Of a stretch of 64,000 bases of DNA, positions 24,776-33,400 are shown one piece after another. Within the stretch, counting starts at the first letter, position 1; every line of letters begins with the position of its first letter. Position numbers and translations under genes: made by a program. A model generated the notes under the pieces. The model saw nothing but the letters and a program-made list of their open reading frames with translations. It was not told where the DNA came from and did not search any database. Source of the stretch: Pseudomonas brassicacearum (GTDB lineage Bacteria; Pseudomonadota; Gammaproteobacteria; Pseudomonadales; Pseudomonadaceae); NCBI RefSeq assembly GCF_009601685.2, contig NZ_CP045701.2:3224001-3288000 (forward strand), read 5' to 3'.

Positions 24776-24839
24776 TTCTGTGCGGTATCGGCCCGGCGAC
24801 TGCGCCCTGACCTACCGTTGTCCCCCGGCCTGCTGGCAC

Positions 24840-24857
24840 TCGATCTTCGTTGACCGA
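24840..24857 (-). promoter_or_regulatory. ANTAR P1 hairpin in the nirB leader
   Basis: RNA sequence UCGGUC-AACGAA-GAUCGA: 6-bp stem (one G-U pair) and hexaloop with A1 and G4. Together with P2 it forms the dual hairpin recognised by NasT/NasR-type antiterminators. The regulator gene is not in this window. Confidence 0.7.
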
Positions 24858-24904
24858 CGGGGTTGCCCACTCGACTGTATTCGCGGCGGGCCTGGATAGC
24901 CTCT

Positions 24905-24921
24905 TGCAGCGAGCGTGCCAA
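24905..24921 (-). promoter_or_regulatory. Sigma-54 promoter of nirBD
   Basis: Minus-strand TTGGCACGCTCGCTGCA has the GG-N10-GC arrangement of RpoN promoters with a full TGGCACG -24 box. The start site would fall near 24894, giving a leader of about 200 nt. NtrC activation is inferred; no NtrC site was identified with confidence. Confidence 0.75.
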
Positions 24922-24967
24922 ACCTCCTTCACAACCCTGTTCACGCCCTCCCGATCAGCCACACCCC

Positions 24968-25141
24968 CTGTGGGAGCGGGCTTGCCCGCGAAGACGCCAG
25001 CTCAGTCACCGCAAGCCAACCGGCGCCCACCTCCGCTGCGCAAGCCCCGCCAACTGCCTTGCGATGGTGCGATCACCCCGCCTGCGGCTTCATAAAAGTG
25101 CAGCCAGCCCTGAGGAGAGGCTTGCTCGCGATAGCGGTGGT
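24968..25141. repeat. Two separate REP copies between nirB promoter and TetR gene
   Basis: Single REPs at about 24968-24992 (CTGTGGGAGCGGGCTTGCCCGCGA) type and 25117-25141 (GGCTTGCTCGCGATAGCGGT). The sequence between them contains no open reading frame that looks real. Confidence 0.7.
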
Positions 25142-25765
25142 TCAGCTTGAAGAGGTCTCGACGGTCCTGGTCACCATCGCAACGATACTGACCAGCAGCT
25201 CTTCCTTCGCCTCGTGAGCGCTGATCTCCCCGGTGGCAGCAGCATTGGACAGGGCCTCTGCCGCCCCCAGCATCGCCCGCAAACCGGCCTGGGTGATGCC
25301 CTTCGTGCCGGCGAACGGTTCCAGCACGGCGCGGCACTTGTCGAGGAAAATTCCCTCGTATTCCCGCTTGATGCGTTCCAGTTCCGGCGAGCTGGTCAAC
25401 GCCGCGATCACCCCGGGAATCTCTCGGCCTTGCAACAGCACACACTCGACGTAGGAACAAGCAATCACCGAAGCCCTGCTTTGCAGGGTGGCGTCGCTCG
25501 CGTCCAGGGCCGCGTCCATCAGCGCGGTCTGGCGGGCGTCGAAATCCTGGTACAGCGCCGCCAGCAACCCGGACCGGGTGATGAAGTGGTCGTAGACGAT
25601 GGGCTTGGTCACCCCCGCCTGGTCCGCCAACCGAGCCAGCGTCAGGGCGTCGCTGCCCGCCTCGCGCACCAGTCGCCAGGCGACATCCAGCAATTGTCGT
25701 TGCCGGTCATGCCGGGATAAACGACGACGGGGTGAAGACTGCGAATGTTCGTCAGTGCTTGACAT
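25142..25765 (-). CDS. TetR/AcrR-family transcriptional regulator
   Basis: 207 residues. N-terminal HTH: LLDVAWRLVREAGSDALTLARLADQAGVTKPIVYDHFITRSGLLAALYQDF. The rest is the variable ligand domain. It is transcribed away from the quinone-reductase gene with tandem repeats between them, so it most likely represses that gene and itself. Confidence 0.92.
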   Translation of the reverse strand: MSSTDEHSQSSPRRRLSRHDRQRQLLDVAWRLVREAGSDALTLARLADQAGVTKPIVYDHFITRSGLLAALYQDFDARQTALMDAALDASDATLQSRASVIACSYVECVLLQGREIPGVIAALTSSPELERIKREYEGIFLDKCRAVLEPFAGTKGITQAGLRAMLGAAEALSNAAATGEISAHEAKEELLVSIVAMVTRTVETSSS

Positions 25766-25774
25766 GCTAACTTT

Positions 25775-25802
25775 ACCAATCGCAACTTACTAATCGTAAC
25801 TT
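25775..25802. promoter_or_regulatory. Tandem 14-bp direct repeats, candidate TetR operator
   Basis: ACCAATCGCAACTT is followed at once by ACTAATCGTAACTT, 12 of 14 bases identical. AT-rich, between the divergent TetR and quinone-reductase genes, 10 nt before the TetR start and about 50 nt before the reductase start. Each contains GTAA/TTAC-type half symmetry. Confidence 0.55.
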
Positions 25803-25851
25803 AACCCAGCATACCTGTCTTCCAGACTGCCTGACCAGAAGGAGTTTCGCC

Positions 25852-26484
25852 ATGCATGCACTCATCGTCATTGCCCATCACGACCCACGCTCCCTCACCC
25901 ACAGCCTGGCCGGAGAAATCGCCGAGGGCATTACCCGCGCCAACCCCGCCAATACGCTCGAGATCGCCGACCTGGCCGCCGAAGGCTTCGATCCGCGTTT
26001 CAGTTTTGCCGACCATGCGGTCCACCATCGCGAGGCCGCGCCGCCTGCGGATGTGCTGGCCGAGCAAGCCAGGATCGACCGTGCCGATGCGTTGGTGCTG
26101 GTCTATCCGATTTACTGGTGGTCCATGCCGGCGTTGCTCAAGGGCTGGATCGACCGGGTGTTTTCCAACGGCTGGGCGTTCGATTTCAGCCTCGACAAGC
26201 CGTTTGCCCAACAACTGCAGCACTTGCGGGTGCACTTGGTGGCAGTCGGTGGCGCCGATGCCGACAGCTTTCAGCGCCACGGCTACGGCGAGGCGATGAC
26301 CACGCAGATCGACCATGGCATTTTCGATTACTGCGGCGCCCGCGTGGTGAGTTCCCAACGTTTGCTCGAATCGGAAACCGCCGATCCGCACCTGCACTTG
26401 CAGGCCGCTCGCGTCATCGGCCAGCGGTTATTTGCAACGCTCGACGAGACCACGCACGGGCCAATCGCCACTGCCTGCGCTTGA
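25852..26484 (+). CDS. NAD(P)H quinone oxidoreductase, flavodoxin fold
   Basis: 210 residues. Cytoplasmic flavoprotein of the NQO/MdaB/YwrO-like family reducing quinones or similar electrophiles by two electrons. The N-terminus MHALIVIAHHDPRSLTHSL is the FMN/FAD phosphate loop, LVLVYPIYWWSMPALLKGWIDRVFSNGWAF is the core family motif, and VAVGGADADSF follows. AAGGAG lies 9 nt before the ATG. Regulated in all likelihood by the divergent TetR. Confidence 0.92.
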   Translation: MHALIVIAHHDPRSLTHSLAGEIAEGITRANPANTLEIADLAAEGFDPRFSFADHAVHHREAAPPADVLAEQARIDRADALVLVYPIYWWSMPALLKGWIDRVFSNGWAFDFSLDKPFAQQLQHLRVHLVAVGGADADSFQRHGYGEAMTTQIDHGIFDYCGARVVSSQRLLESETADPHLHLQAARVIGQRLFATLDETTHGPIATACA

Positions 26485-26486
26485 TC

Positions 26487-28049
26487 TCAGAGTGCGCGGC
26501 CATGGGCAGCAGACAGTCTGGCGTCACGCCCATAGATATCCGGGATATACATCGCCTGGCCCTGACTGTCCGCTTGTACTGTCCAGTACCCCAGCAGGAT
26601 CGGCACGGGCCGGGCCAGCCTGAACTCATGGGTCGTCTCAGTGGCCAGTAGCGTGTCGGTGCGTGCACGCTCGGCCGGGCTTACCAGCAGGTCGCGCAAG
26701 TGCATCGCTTGTTCGATTCGCACACAGCCCGAACTGAAGGCCCGCGGACCTTTGCTGAACAGCGCCTGGCTCGGTGTGTCATGCAGATACACCGAGAACG
26801 GGTTGGGAAAGCGGATCGCCATTTTGCCCAACGGGTTCTTCGGACCTGGATCCTGGCGCAACATGAGGTTGCCCGGATGATCCCAGTCGACATCCTCCGC
26901 CTGCAACGGCAGGCCATCACTGTCGAGGATCCGCAGGTTGTTGCGGCGGAGAAACTCCGGATCACGGCGGATCTCGGGCAATTTGTCTTCACGCATGATG
27001 GTCGGGGGTACGGTCCAGCTCGGGTTGAGCGTCAGTCGGGTGATATGGGATTTGAGCAACGGTGTCTGCCGTTGCGCACGGCCTACCTGGGTGCGGGTTT
27101 GCCAGACCGGCGCGCCGCCTCGGTAAACCGTCAACTGGGCCGCCGCCACGTTGACCAGGACGCTGTCGGTTTCTACGTCCTGGGCCAGCCAGCGCATGCG
27201 CTCCAGGTTGATGCGCAACTGCTCGCGACGCATGGCCGGGCTGATGTTCAGCTCGGTAACGGTCCACGGTCCCACCACCCCATCGGCCTGCAGCGAATGC
27301 TGGGCCTGGAAGCTTTTCATCGCGTCTACCAGCGTGGGGCTGTAGTGCTCGTCGCTAAGCAGCGGCGGCGCGCTCAGGTAACCTTCGTTGAACAGTCGCT
27401 GGGCCAGTGCGGGTACGCGGGCGTCCTGCTTGTCCGGTTGCAGCAGCGGCCCACCCGGCACGGGTTGCCAGTTGGACAAAGGCTGTTGCCGCAGCCGGGC
27501 ATAGAGGTCGCGCAGGTTGCGATAGAGGTCCAGGTTCGGCCGCGCCTGTTCAAAGGCATCGGCGACGTTCTGCAGGCCTAGCCCGGCGATGGCGAGCACC
27601 ACGGCCTGATGATCCTGTGGCGGCGGGTTGGCCCTCCATACTGGCTCCAGCCGGTCTTGGGGCAAATAGCCGAAACGCAGGTCATGCAAGGCCTGCAGAT
27701 AGCGCTGGCTGGTGGCGATGTCGACGCAATGACCGCCCTGGTCTGCGCCCTGGGCCGGCAGGCCATAGCTCGCGGGATCCAGGCCGTCGTCGGCCAGTTG
27801 TTGCAACTGGACCTGCAACGTCCTGCGTCGTTCGTCGTCCGACCAGACTTCCTGGCCTGCGTTTTGCTGATAGAACGCCTGCAAGTCGAGCAACGTCGGA
27901 AAGTCGCCGTCCGCCACCACGCCCGGGCAAGTGACCGCCAATTGCGCCAATGTGGTCTGCACGAGTGCCGGATCGCTATCTTCGGCTGTCGCGACCAATG
28001 GCGCAGTGAGCAATAAAAGGCTCAGGTAACATGCGGACTTTTTGAACAA
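26487..28049 (-). CDS. L,D-transpeptidase, YcbB/LdtD type
   Basis: 520 residues from a TTG at 28049, chosen because GGAG lies 8 nt upstream and because it gives a signal peptide (FKKSACYLSLLLLTAPLVATA); no ATG or GTG suits. Periplasmic enzyme making 3-3 peptidoglycan cross-links. Order: N-terminal scaffold domain, peptidoglycan-binding repeat (YSPTLVDAMKSFQAQHSLQADGVVGPWT), then the YkuD catalytic domain with HDTPSQALFSKGPRAFSSGCVRIEQ, where SGCVR holds the catalytic cysteine. Convergent with the quinone reductase and divergent from a second transpeptidase-like gene. Confidence 0.9.
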   Translation of the reverse strand: MFKKSACYLSLLLLTAPLVATAEDSDPALVQTTLAQLAVTCPGVVADGDFPTLLDLQAFYQQNAGQEVWSDDERRRTLQVQLQQLADDGLDPASYGLPAQGADQGGHCVDIATSQRYLQALHDLRFGYLPQDRLEPVWRANPPPQDHQAVVLAIAGLGLQNVADAFEQARPNLDLYRNLRDLYARLRQQPLSNWQPVPGGPLLQPDKQDARVPALAQRLFNEGYLSAPPLLSDEHYSPTLVDAMKSFQAQHSLQADGVVGPWTVTELNISPAMRREQLRINLERMRWLAQDVETDSVLVNVAAAQLTVYRGGAPVWQTRTQVGRAQRQTPLLKSHITRLTLNPSWTVPPTIMREDKLPEIRRDPEFLRRNNLRILDSDGLPLQAEDVDWDHPGNLMLRQDPGPKNPLGKMAIRFPNPFSVYLHDTPSQALFSKGPRAFSSGCVRIEQAMHLRDLLVSPAERARTDTLLATETTHEFRLARPVPILLGYWTVQADSQGQAMYIPDIYGRDARLSAAHGRAL

Positions 28050-28115
28050 CTGCTTTACTCCAATCCATGGCCGTCTCGTTGACGGTGAATTTTGCGATAG
28101 GTACGACCCGCCATC

Positions 28116-28895
28116 ATGCATACAAACAAAATCGGACGGGATGCCGCGAACGAACACCACGCTGGAAACGCTTCGCCTGTACAGGGCTTTTTGCGCCGAG
28201 TCTGTCTGGTCATCCTGGGCCTGGGTGCCATTTGCAGCCCGGCGCTGGCGGAAAAAAAGGCGAATTCGCAAACGCTTTACAACAGCCTCTCCCACGTAGC
28301 GCCGGAACTCAATCCCCTGGCGCTCAAAAGTGCCTTGAGCGCCATGCAATGTGCGCTCGCCAATGGCGCCAGCCAGGCCCGCCACCTGGCGGTCATCGAC
28401 TACTCGCAACCCTCCACGGCCCGTCGCCTGTGGATCTTCGACCTGCGCCAGAAGAAGCTGGTATTGCGCGACCTGGTGGCCCACGGGCAAAAATCCGGGG
28501 AAAACTTCGCCACGCAATTTTCCAATCGCCTGGGCAGTTACCAATCCAGCCTTGGCCTGTTTCGCACCCAGGAGAGCTACCAGGGTGCCCACGGCTATTC
28601 GCTGCGCATGGACGGCCTGGAGCCAGGCTTCAATGACCTGGCCCGTGACCGAGCGATCGTGATCCATGCCGCCGACTATGTGAACCCGTTATGGAGCGTG
28701 CGCCAGGGACGCATCGGACGCAGCCAGGGTTGCCCTGCCGTACGCCCCCAGGTGGCGCGCCAGGTGATCGACAAGCTCAAGGGTGGACAATTCATGTTTT
28801 CCTGGTACCCGGACCCAAGGTGGCTCAAGCGTTCGGCGTACCTCAACTGCCAGCCGCAACAGGTTGCCAGTATTTTGGCTACAAGCGGCAGTTAG
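28116..28895 (+). CDS. Murein L,D-transpeptidase catalytic domain protein (YkuD_2)
   Basis: 259 residues. Hydrophobic N-terminal segment FLRRVCLVILGLGAICSPALAEK is a probable signal peptide. The catalytic part has AIVIHAADYVN and GRIGRSQGCPAVRP, the His and Cys motifs of the YkuD_2 family (often called YafK- or ErfK-related). Transcribed away from the YcbB-type gene with 66 nt between starts, suggesting shared control. Its exact cell-wall reaction is not known. Confidence 0.87.
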   Translation: MHTNKIGRDAANEHHAGNASPVQGFLRRVCLVILGLGAICSPALAEKKANSQTLYNSLSHVAPELNPLALKSALSAMQCALANGASQARHLAVIDYSQPSTARRLWIFDLRQKKLVLRDLVAHGQKSGENFATQFSNRLGSYQSSLGLFRTQESYQGAHGYSLRMDGLEPGFNDLARDRAIVIHAADYVNPLWSVRQGRIGRSQGCPAVRPQVARQVIDKLKGGQFMFSWYPDPRWLKRSAYLNCQPQQVASILATSGS

Positions 28896-28918
28896 GTAGC
28901 ACCTTGTTCCTGCTGGTT

Positions 28919-29054
28919 GTGTAGGAGCTGCCGAAGGCTCGGGCCGCGTTCGGACGATCTTTTGATCTTTCGCTTGGGATTTAAGTGTTGGGGGAAAGAT
29001 CGCAGCCTCGTTGCACTCGACAGCTCCTACACAGCTCCTACACAGCTCCTACAC
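28919..29054. repeat. VNTR hairpin element, copy B
   Basis: Same inverted ends and GATCTT centre as copy A but with only two GATCTT units and an extra CGGGCCGCGTTCGGA in the left arm. Two additional CAGCTCCTACA units follow at the right. It fills most of the gap before the methyltransferase gene. Confidence 0.8.
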
Positions 29055-29162
29055 GGGTCCTATGGACGCCGCGCAGCGGGAGCAAGCACCCTCTCCACAG
29101 GGATTGCGCCGGGTCCAGCTGCGGTTAAAATGCCGGCCTTTCGAATCCCTGGCGTTGCCTGA

Positions 29163-30110
29163 ATGAATTGCGTAGCCCTTCAAACCCTTCACGTCCATTT
29201 GCTGACAGCCCTGGAGTCGGTGCCAGAAGAAACCCGGCGCCTGTTCCACGGCCGCGGGCGCTGCTGGCCGGGCCTGGAGCAGGTCACGGTCGACTGGTTG
29301 CAAGGGGTGGTGCTGGTCTCGCTGTTCAAGGAGCCGGAACCCACGCAGTTGGACGACTTGATCGCCACGTTGCTGGCGCTGACTGCATCGCCGGCCTGGC
29401 AACACAGCCAGGCCCATACGCTGGCGGTGCAGCACCGCTACCTGCCGCAAAGCGTCACCCAATGGCTGGTGGGCGAGCCCATTGACGAATGGACCCTGAC
29501 CGAAGACGGCCTGCGTTACCGGATCGACCTGGGCAAGAAGCAGAACAACGGCCTGTTCCTCGACATGCGTTATGGCCGCGAATGGGTACGGGCCAACGCC
29601 GATGGCAAACGGGTACTGAACCTGTTCGCCTACACCTGCGGCTTCTCGGTAGCGGCCATTGCCGGCGGCGCGCAACATGTGGTCAATCTGGACATGTCCC
29701 GCGCGGCCCTGAGCCGAGGCCGCGACAACCATCGCCTCAATGGCCACGACCTGAGCCAGGTGAGTTTCCTCGGCCACGACTTGTTCAAGTCCTGGGGCAA
29801 GGTGATCAACAGTGGCCCTTACGACCTGGTGATCATCGATCCACCCACCTTCCAAAAAGGCAGCTTCCTGCTGACCAAGGACTATCAGCGGGTATTGCGC
29901 CGCCTGCCGGAACTGCTGACAGCCCACGGCACAGTCCTGGCCTGCAGCAACGACCCGGCAACCGGTTCGGACTTCCTCATCGACGGCGTTACCCAGCAAG
30001 CGCCGGGGCTGGTCTTCGAGAAACGCCTGGAAAACCCACCGGAATTTCCTGACGTCGACCTGGAATGTGGCCTCAAGGCGCTGGTCTTCCAGACGACGCC
30101 TGGCCACTGA
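29163..30110 (+). CDS. Class I SAM-dependent methyltransferase (RlmI/RlmK-like)
   Basis: 315 residues. Resembles the catalytic part of 23S rRNA methyltransferases: LDMRYGREWVRANADGKRVLNLFAYTCGFSVAAIAGGA is the SAM-binding region, VVNLDMSRAALSRGRDNHRLNG follows, and VIIDPPTFQKGSF is the DPPT motif of the catalytic site. No PUA domain is present at the N-terminus, unlike full RlmI. RNA substrate inferred. It stands alone between two copies of the VNTR hairpin element. Confidence 0.88.
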   Translation: MNCVALQTLHVHLLTALESVPEETRRLFHGRGRCWPGLEQVTVDWLQGVVLVSLFKEPEPTQLDDLIATLLALTASPAWQHSQAHTLAVQHRYLPQSVTQWLVGEPIDEWTLTEDGLRYRIDLGKKQNNGLFLDMRYGREWVRANADGKRVLNLFAYTCGFSVAAIAGGAQHVVNLDMSRAALSRGRDNHRLNGHDLSQVSFLGHDLFKSWGKVINSGPYDLVIIDPPTFQKGSFLLTKDYQRVLRRLPELLTAHGTVLACSNDPATGSDFLIDGVTQQAPGLVFEKRLENPPEFPDVDLECGLKALVFQTTPGH

Positions 30111-30120
30111 CGCCGCTAGG

Positions 30121-30490
30121 CTATGTAGGAGCTATGTAGGAGCTGTCGAGTGCAACGAGGCTGCGATCTTTCCCCAGCCCCCCGTATCTCAAGCGAAAGA
30201 TCAAAAGATCGCAGGCTTCGCCAGCTCCTACAGGGCCCCGCTATGTAGGAGCTATGTAGGAGCTGTCGAGTGCAACGAGGCTGCGATCTTTCCCCAGCCC
30301 CCGTATCTCAAGCGAAAGATCAAAAGATCGCAGGCTTCGCCAGCTCCTACAGGGCCCCGCTGTGTAGGAGCTGTCGAGTGCAACGAGGCTGCGATCTTTC
30401 CCCAGTCCCCCGTATCTCAAGCGAAAGATCAAAAGATCGCAGGCTTCGCCAGCTCCTACCGGGCCCCGCTGTGTAGGAGCGCAGCTCCTA
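30121..30490. repeat. Three tandem copies of the VNTR hairpin element (copy C), inverted
   Basis: Three consecutive units of about 120, 119 and 110 bp (30121-30240, 30241-30359, 30360-30469) plus a partial end. Each is the reverse complement of the element elsewhere: TGTAGGAGCTGTCGAGTG ... AAGATCAAAAGATCGC ... CAGCTCCTAC, with two GATCTT units. The stop codon of the toxin gene (30490-30488) lies in the last repeat arm. Confidence 0.9.
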
Positions 30491-33400
30491 CCGCGCTCCC
30501 GTCGTCCACCAGGCGCTGACCAGCTCAGTGGTTATCCGGCGCACCAATGCTTCGACCTCCCGACTCTTGAGCGAGCGGTAGATCGCCATGGTACGTCGCA
30601 ACTGATCTTCAGTGAGCGTCACCGGCTGGTTTGTGGCCCAATCCACATCCGCTACGGCCTCCAGGCCCACGCGGTGCCAGACGATGCGGTCACCCTGCAT
30701 GAACGACTCCAGCGGGCTGGGCAGGTCGGCATCCGGGTGCGCCAGGTTATCCAACAGAACCTGGGGCCAACGGGATGGATTCACCGGCCCACTGAACGCA
30801 TCCACCAAATCGTCATCGACCACATCCCAGATCGCCAGCCCTTCGGACCAGTCCTGGGACATCAGCCCCAGATAGGGCCGCCAGGTCATCTCTCCGGTAC
30901 GGGCGGTTTGATCATTGTTGTTGAAGGTGTCCTGGGCATCGCAGAGCCAATCAATGAAAGTCTCGCGGGTCATTTGCGCCTGATGCAGCTCGGCTAGCGG
31001 ATAGCGCTGCGCCAGCCCGTAAGTCCAGAAGGCGTACTGCTCGAACAGGAAGCCTTCAAAAGGTACGTCGCGTTGCGCGAGACGAGCGCGCTGGACCGCT
31101 TCGAACATTGAGAAATGCAGTTCCAGCTCAGCAAGATCTGGCGGTTGTCGGTCCAGGCTACGCGCTTGCAGGCGCACGCGCAGCTGCCTCAGTTGTTGGT
31201 CGAAGTCCCCGATCAGTTCCGGCAAGGGCGAATAAGCGTCCTGATACCCGGTATAGCGCCGCAAAACAGTAGCAGCCCGCTGGCGATCCCCGAAGGCCAC
31301 CCCGACGGGCGAGCTTACATCGGCGTCTCGCAGAGCGCCGGAGAACCAGTCGATGAATCGTCGGTCTCCGGGGTCGTCGCGAGCAACTTCCAGGGCCCGC
31401 TGAAAGTCGGGGGAGAGATACAGCCAGTCGTCGACGGTGTAGCGGAAAGCTTCCGGCGCCATTGCCCGAAGGGCTTGGATTTGTGCGCTTGGCAACGGAT
31501 TGTCGTCCAGCCACAGCCCAACGGTATCGTCTCTTGGGCGCTCGACCAGGGCAGGCAGCAGGTCATCCTGAATGTTGGCGATACGATTGTTCCTGAGGTC
31601 CAGGATAAGCATGTCGGATGAAGGTCTCGATAAGACCGTCAAGACCAACGCCGGCACTCGATCAAGCCCGGTATTGGAAAGCTCCAGTTCCTGCAGGTTT
31701 ACAAGTTCCGGCAAGTCCGGCAGGTCCCGGCAATTGTTGCCGCTCAGACGCAGGTCCTCCAAGCCAGTGGCCCTGCGCAGGAACGCACTGCCCTGCTCGT
31801 CCAGGCGTAAACCGCAGCGCACCAGGTCCAATGCACGCAACCGGGGTAAGGCGGTGATGGCTTGTAACTCCTGGGGCGTGAAATGCAAGTTGTCAGCCCA
31901 TACCAGCTCACGCAGGGAGGACAATCCGCTCAGACGGTCGATGGCCGCGACCATGGCTGCACTGGCCCCGGCCTCCCCGCCGCTGCTGATCCCCGATAGA
32001 TGCAACATCCGCACATGCAGCGCAGAATCGGCACCGAGCAAAGGAGCAAATACATCCGCGTCCATATTGAGCGGATTGTTGCTCAGTGACAGCTCTATCA
32101 GCGCTGGCAATTCGCTGGCAGCCATGGGCACCGCGGTGAGGCTGTTGTCGTGCAGGTGCAGCGTATCCAAATTGGGGAACATCCGCAGGAATGCCGAAGG
32201 GTCCTCGCTCAGCCCCATGTTCACCAGTACCAGCTCTTCTACATGTTCGAACCGCACACTGATCGGCGGCAAGCGGCCGATGTTGTGGCCCACCAGCCGC
32301 AACGACTGCTCGCCGCCCTCTTGGTCCGGATCCGGTGCGCGTCGCCAGGCACGGCGAATTTCTGCCGCAACGTCCTGGCGCAACGAGCGCCGCGTCTCGG
32401 CCTCGATACCGCTCTCGGCCGGGTGGTGAAGGCCCTCATGGATCTCCCATTGATGCAGCTCCTGATCCAACGTGGTCCATTGGTTTTCCCGTTGGGTGAC
32501 CAAGTTCTCCACGCTCAAGCCCTGGCGACTGGCCTCTCTGGCCAGGATCTCTTGAAGCCTCGCCAGTTCTATTCCGGCATGGCTGGGATAGAGTCGCTCG
32601 AGACGCGCTTGCAGACTTGTACTCCAAACCTGCAACGGAAGCCGTCCACGCCCACTGAATGGGTAACCCAAGCGCCCGTTCAGCCATTGCGGACGGACGC
32701 CACGAGACCCCAGGGGTTTTATCAGCAAATAGGGACGCAGGCCTGGTCGATCATCAAGGGCTTGTGCGAGCAGCCAACTGCGAAGCGTGGCGCCCTGCCA
32801 GATGTTCAAGCCAAGCGCCTGGCGAGCGTCGTCCGGCAGCGCTCTGAGCAAGGCATCTTCCAAGTCCAGGGCATTGGCCAGCTCATTACCCTCATCGTCA
32901 AAAGGGCGGTACTGTTCGCCTTCCTGGCGAATGATTTTCAACGGCCCTGTTTCCCCCGCCTCCAGCGGGTTTTCAAGCTCGCGCAAAAACAGGCGCAGGC
33001 GCACCTGGCCTTTTAGTTGGGGAGCGCTACCGACCAGGCCCATGATGATGCGATCCCGATCAACACCACTTTCACCGCGATCCAGGGCCCGCAAGGCGCG
33101 GCTCAGGCGCAGCTCGCGCAGGGCTTCGGCGCATCGAGAGCCCAAGCCCTCTCCCACCCGTCCGTCATACAGGCGCACCCGGTCCTGGCCAAGGGCCTGG
33201 CTGGCAAGCTCGTTGGCGATGGATTCGGGCAAGCCTGGGAAAGCCCGGGCCACAGGGCCGGCCAGTGGATCGGCCTCAGTGGAACGGGTCATGGCGTCGA
33301 CCACCCGCCGTGCATTGCGTTGCAGATACCGGCCCCAGCGCCCGGCCAACAGCCGACTGCGCTCCAAAGGCGACAAACTGAGACTGGCTTGGCCCAGCAA

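Noticed and set aside
28050-28667. Upstream extension of the YcbB-type gene
   Set aside because: It runs antisense through the divergent YkuD_2 gene and would bury the signal peptide; TTG at 28049 has a good ribosome-binding site.
30121-30490. Coding frame of 150 codons in the repeat array
   Set aside because: It translates three repeat copies into the same peptide again and again and has no ribosome-binding site; it is repeat sequence only.
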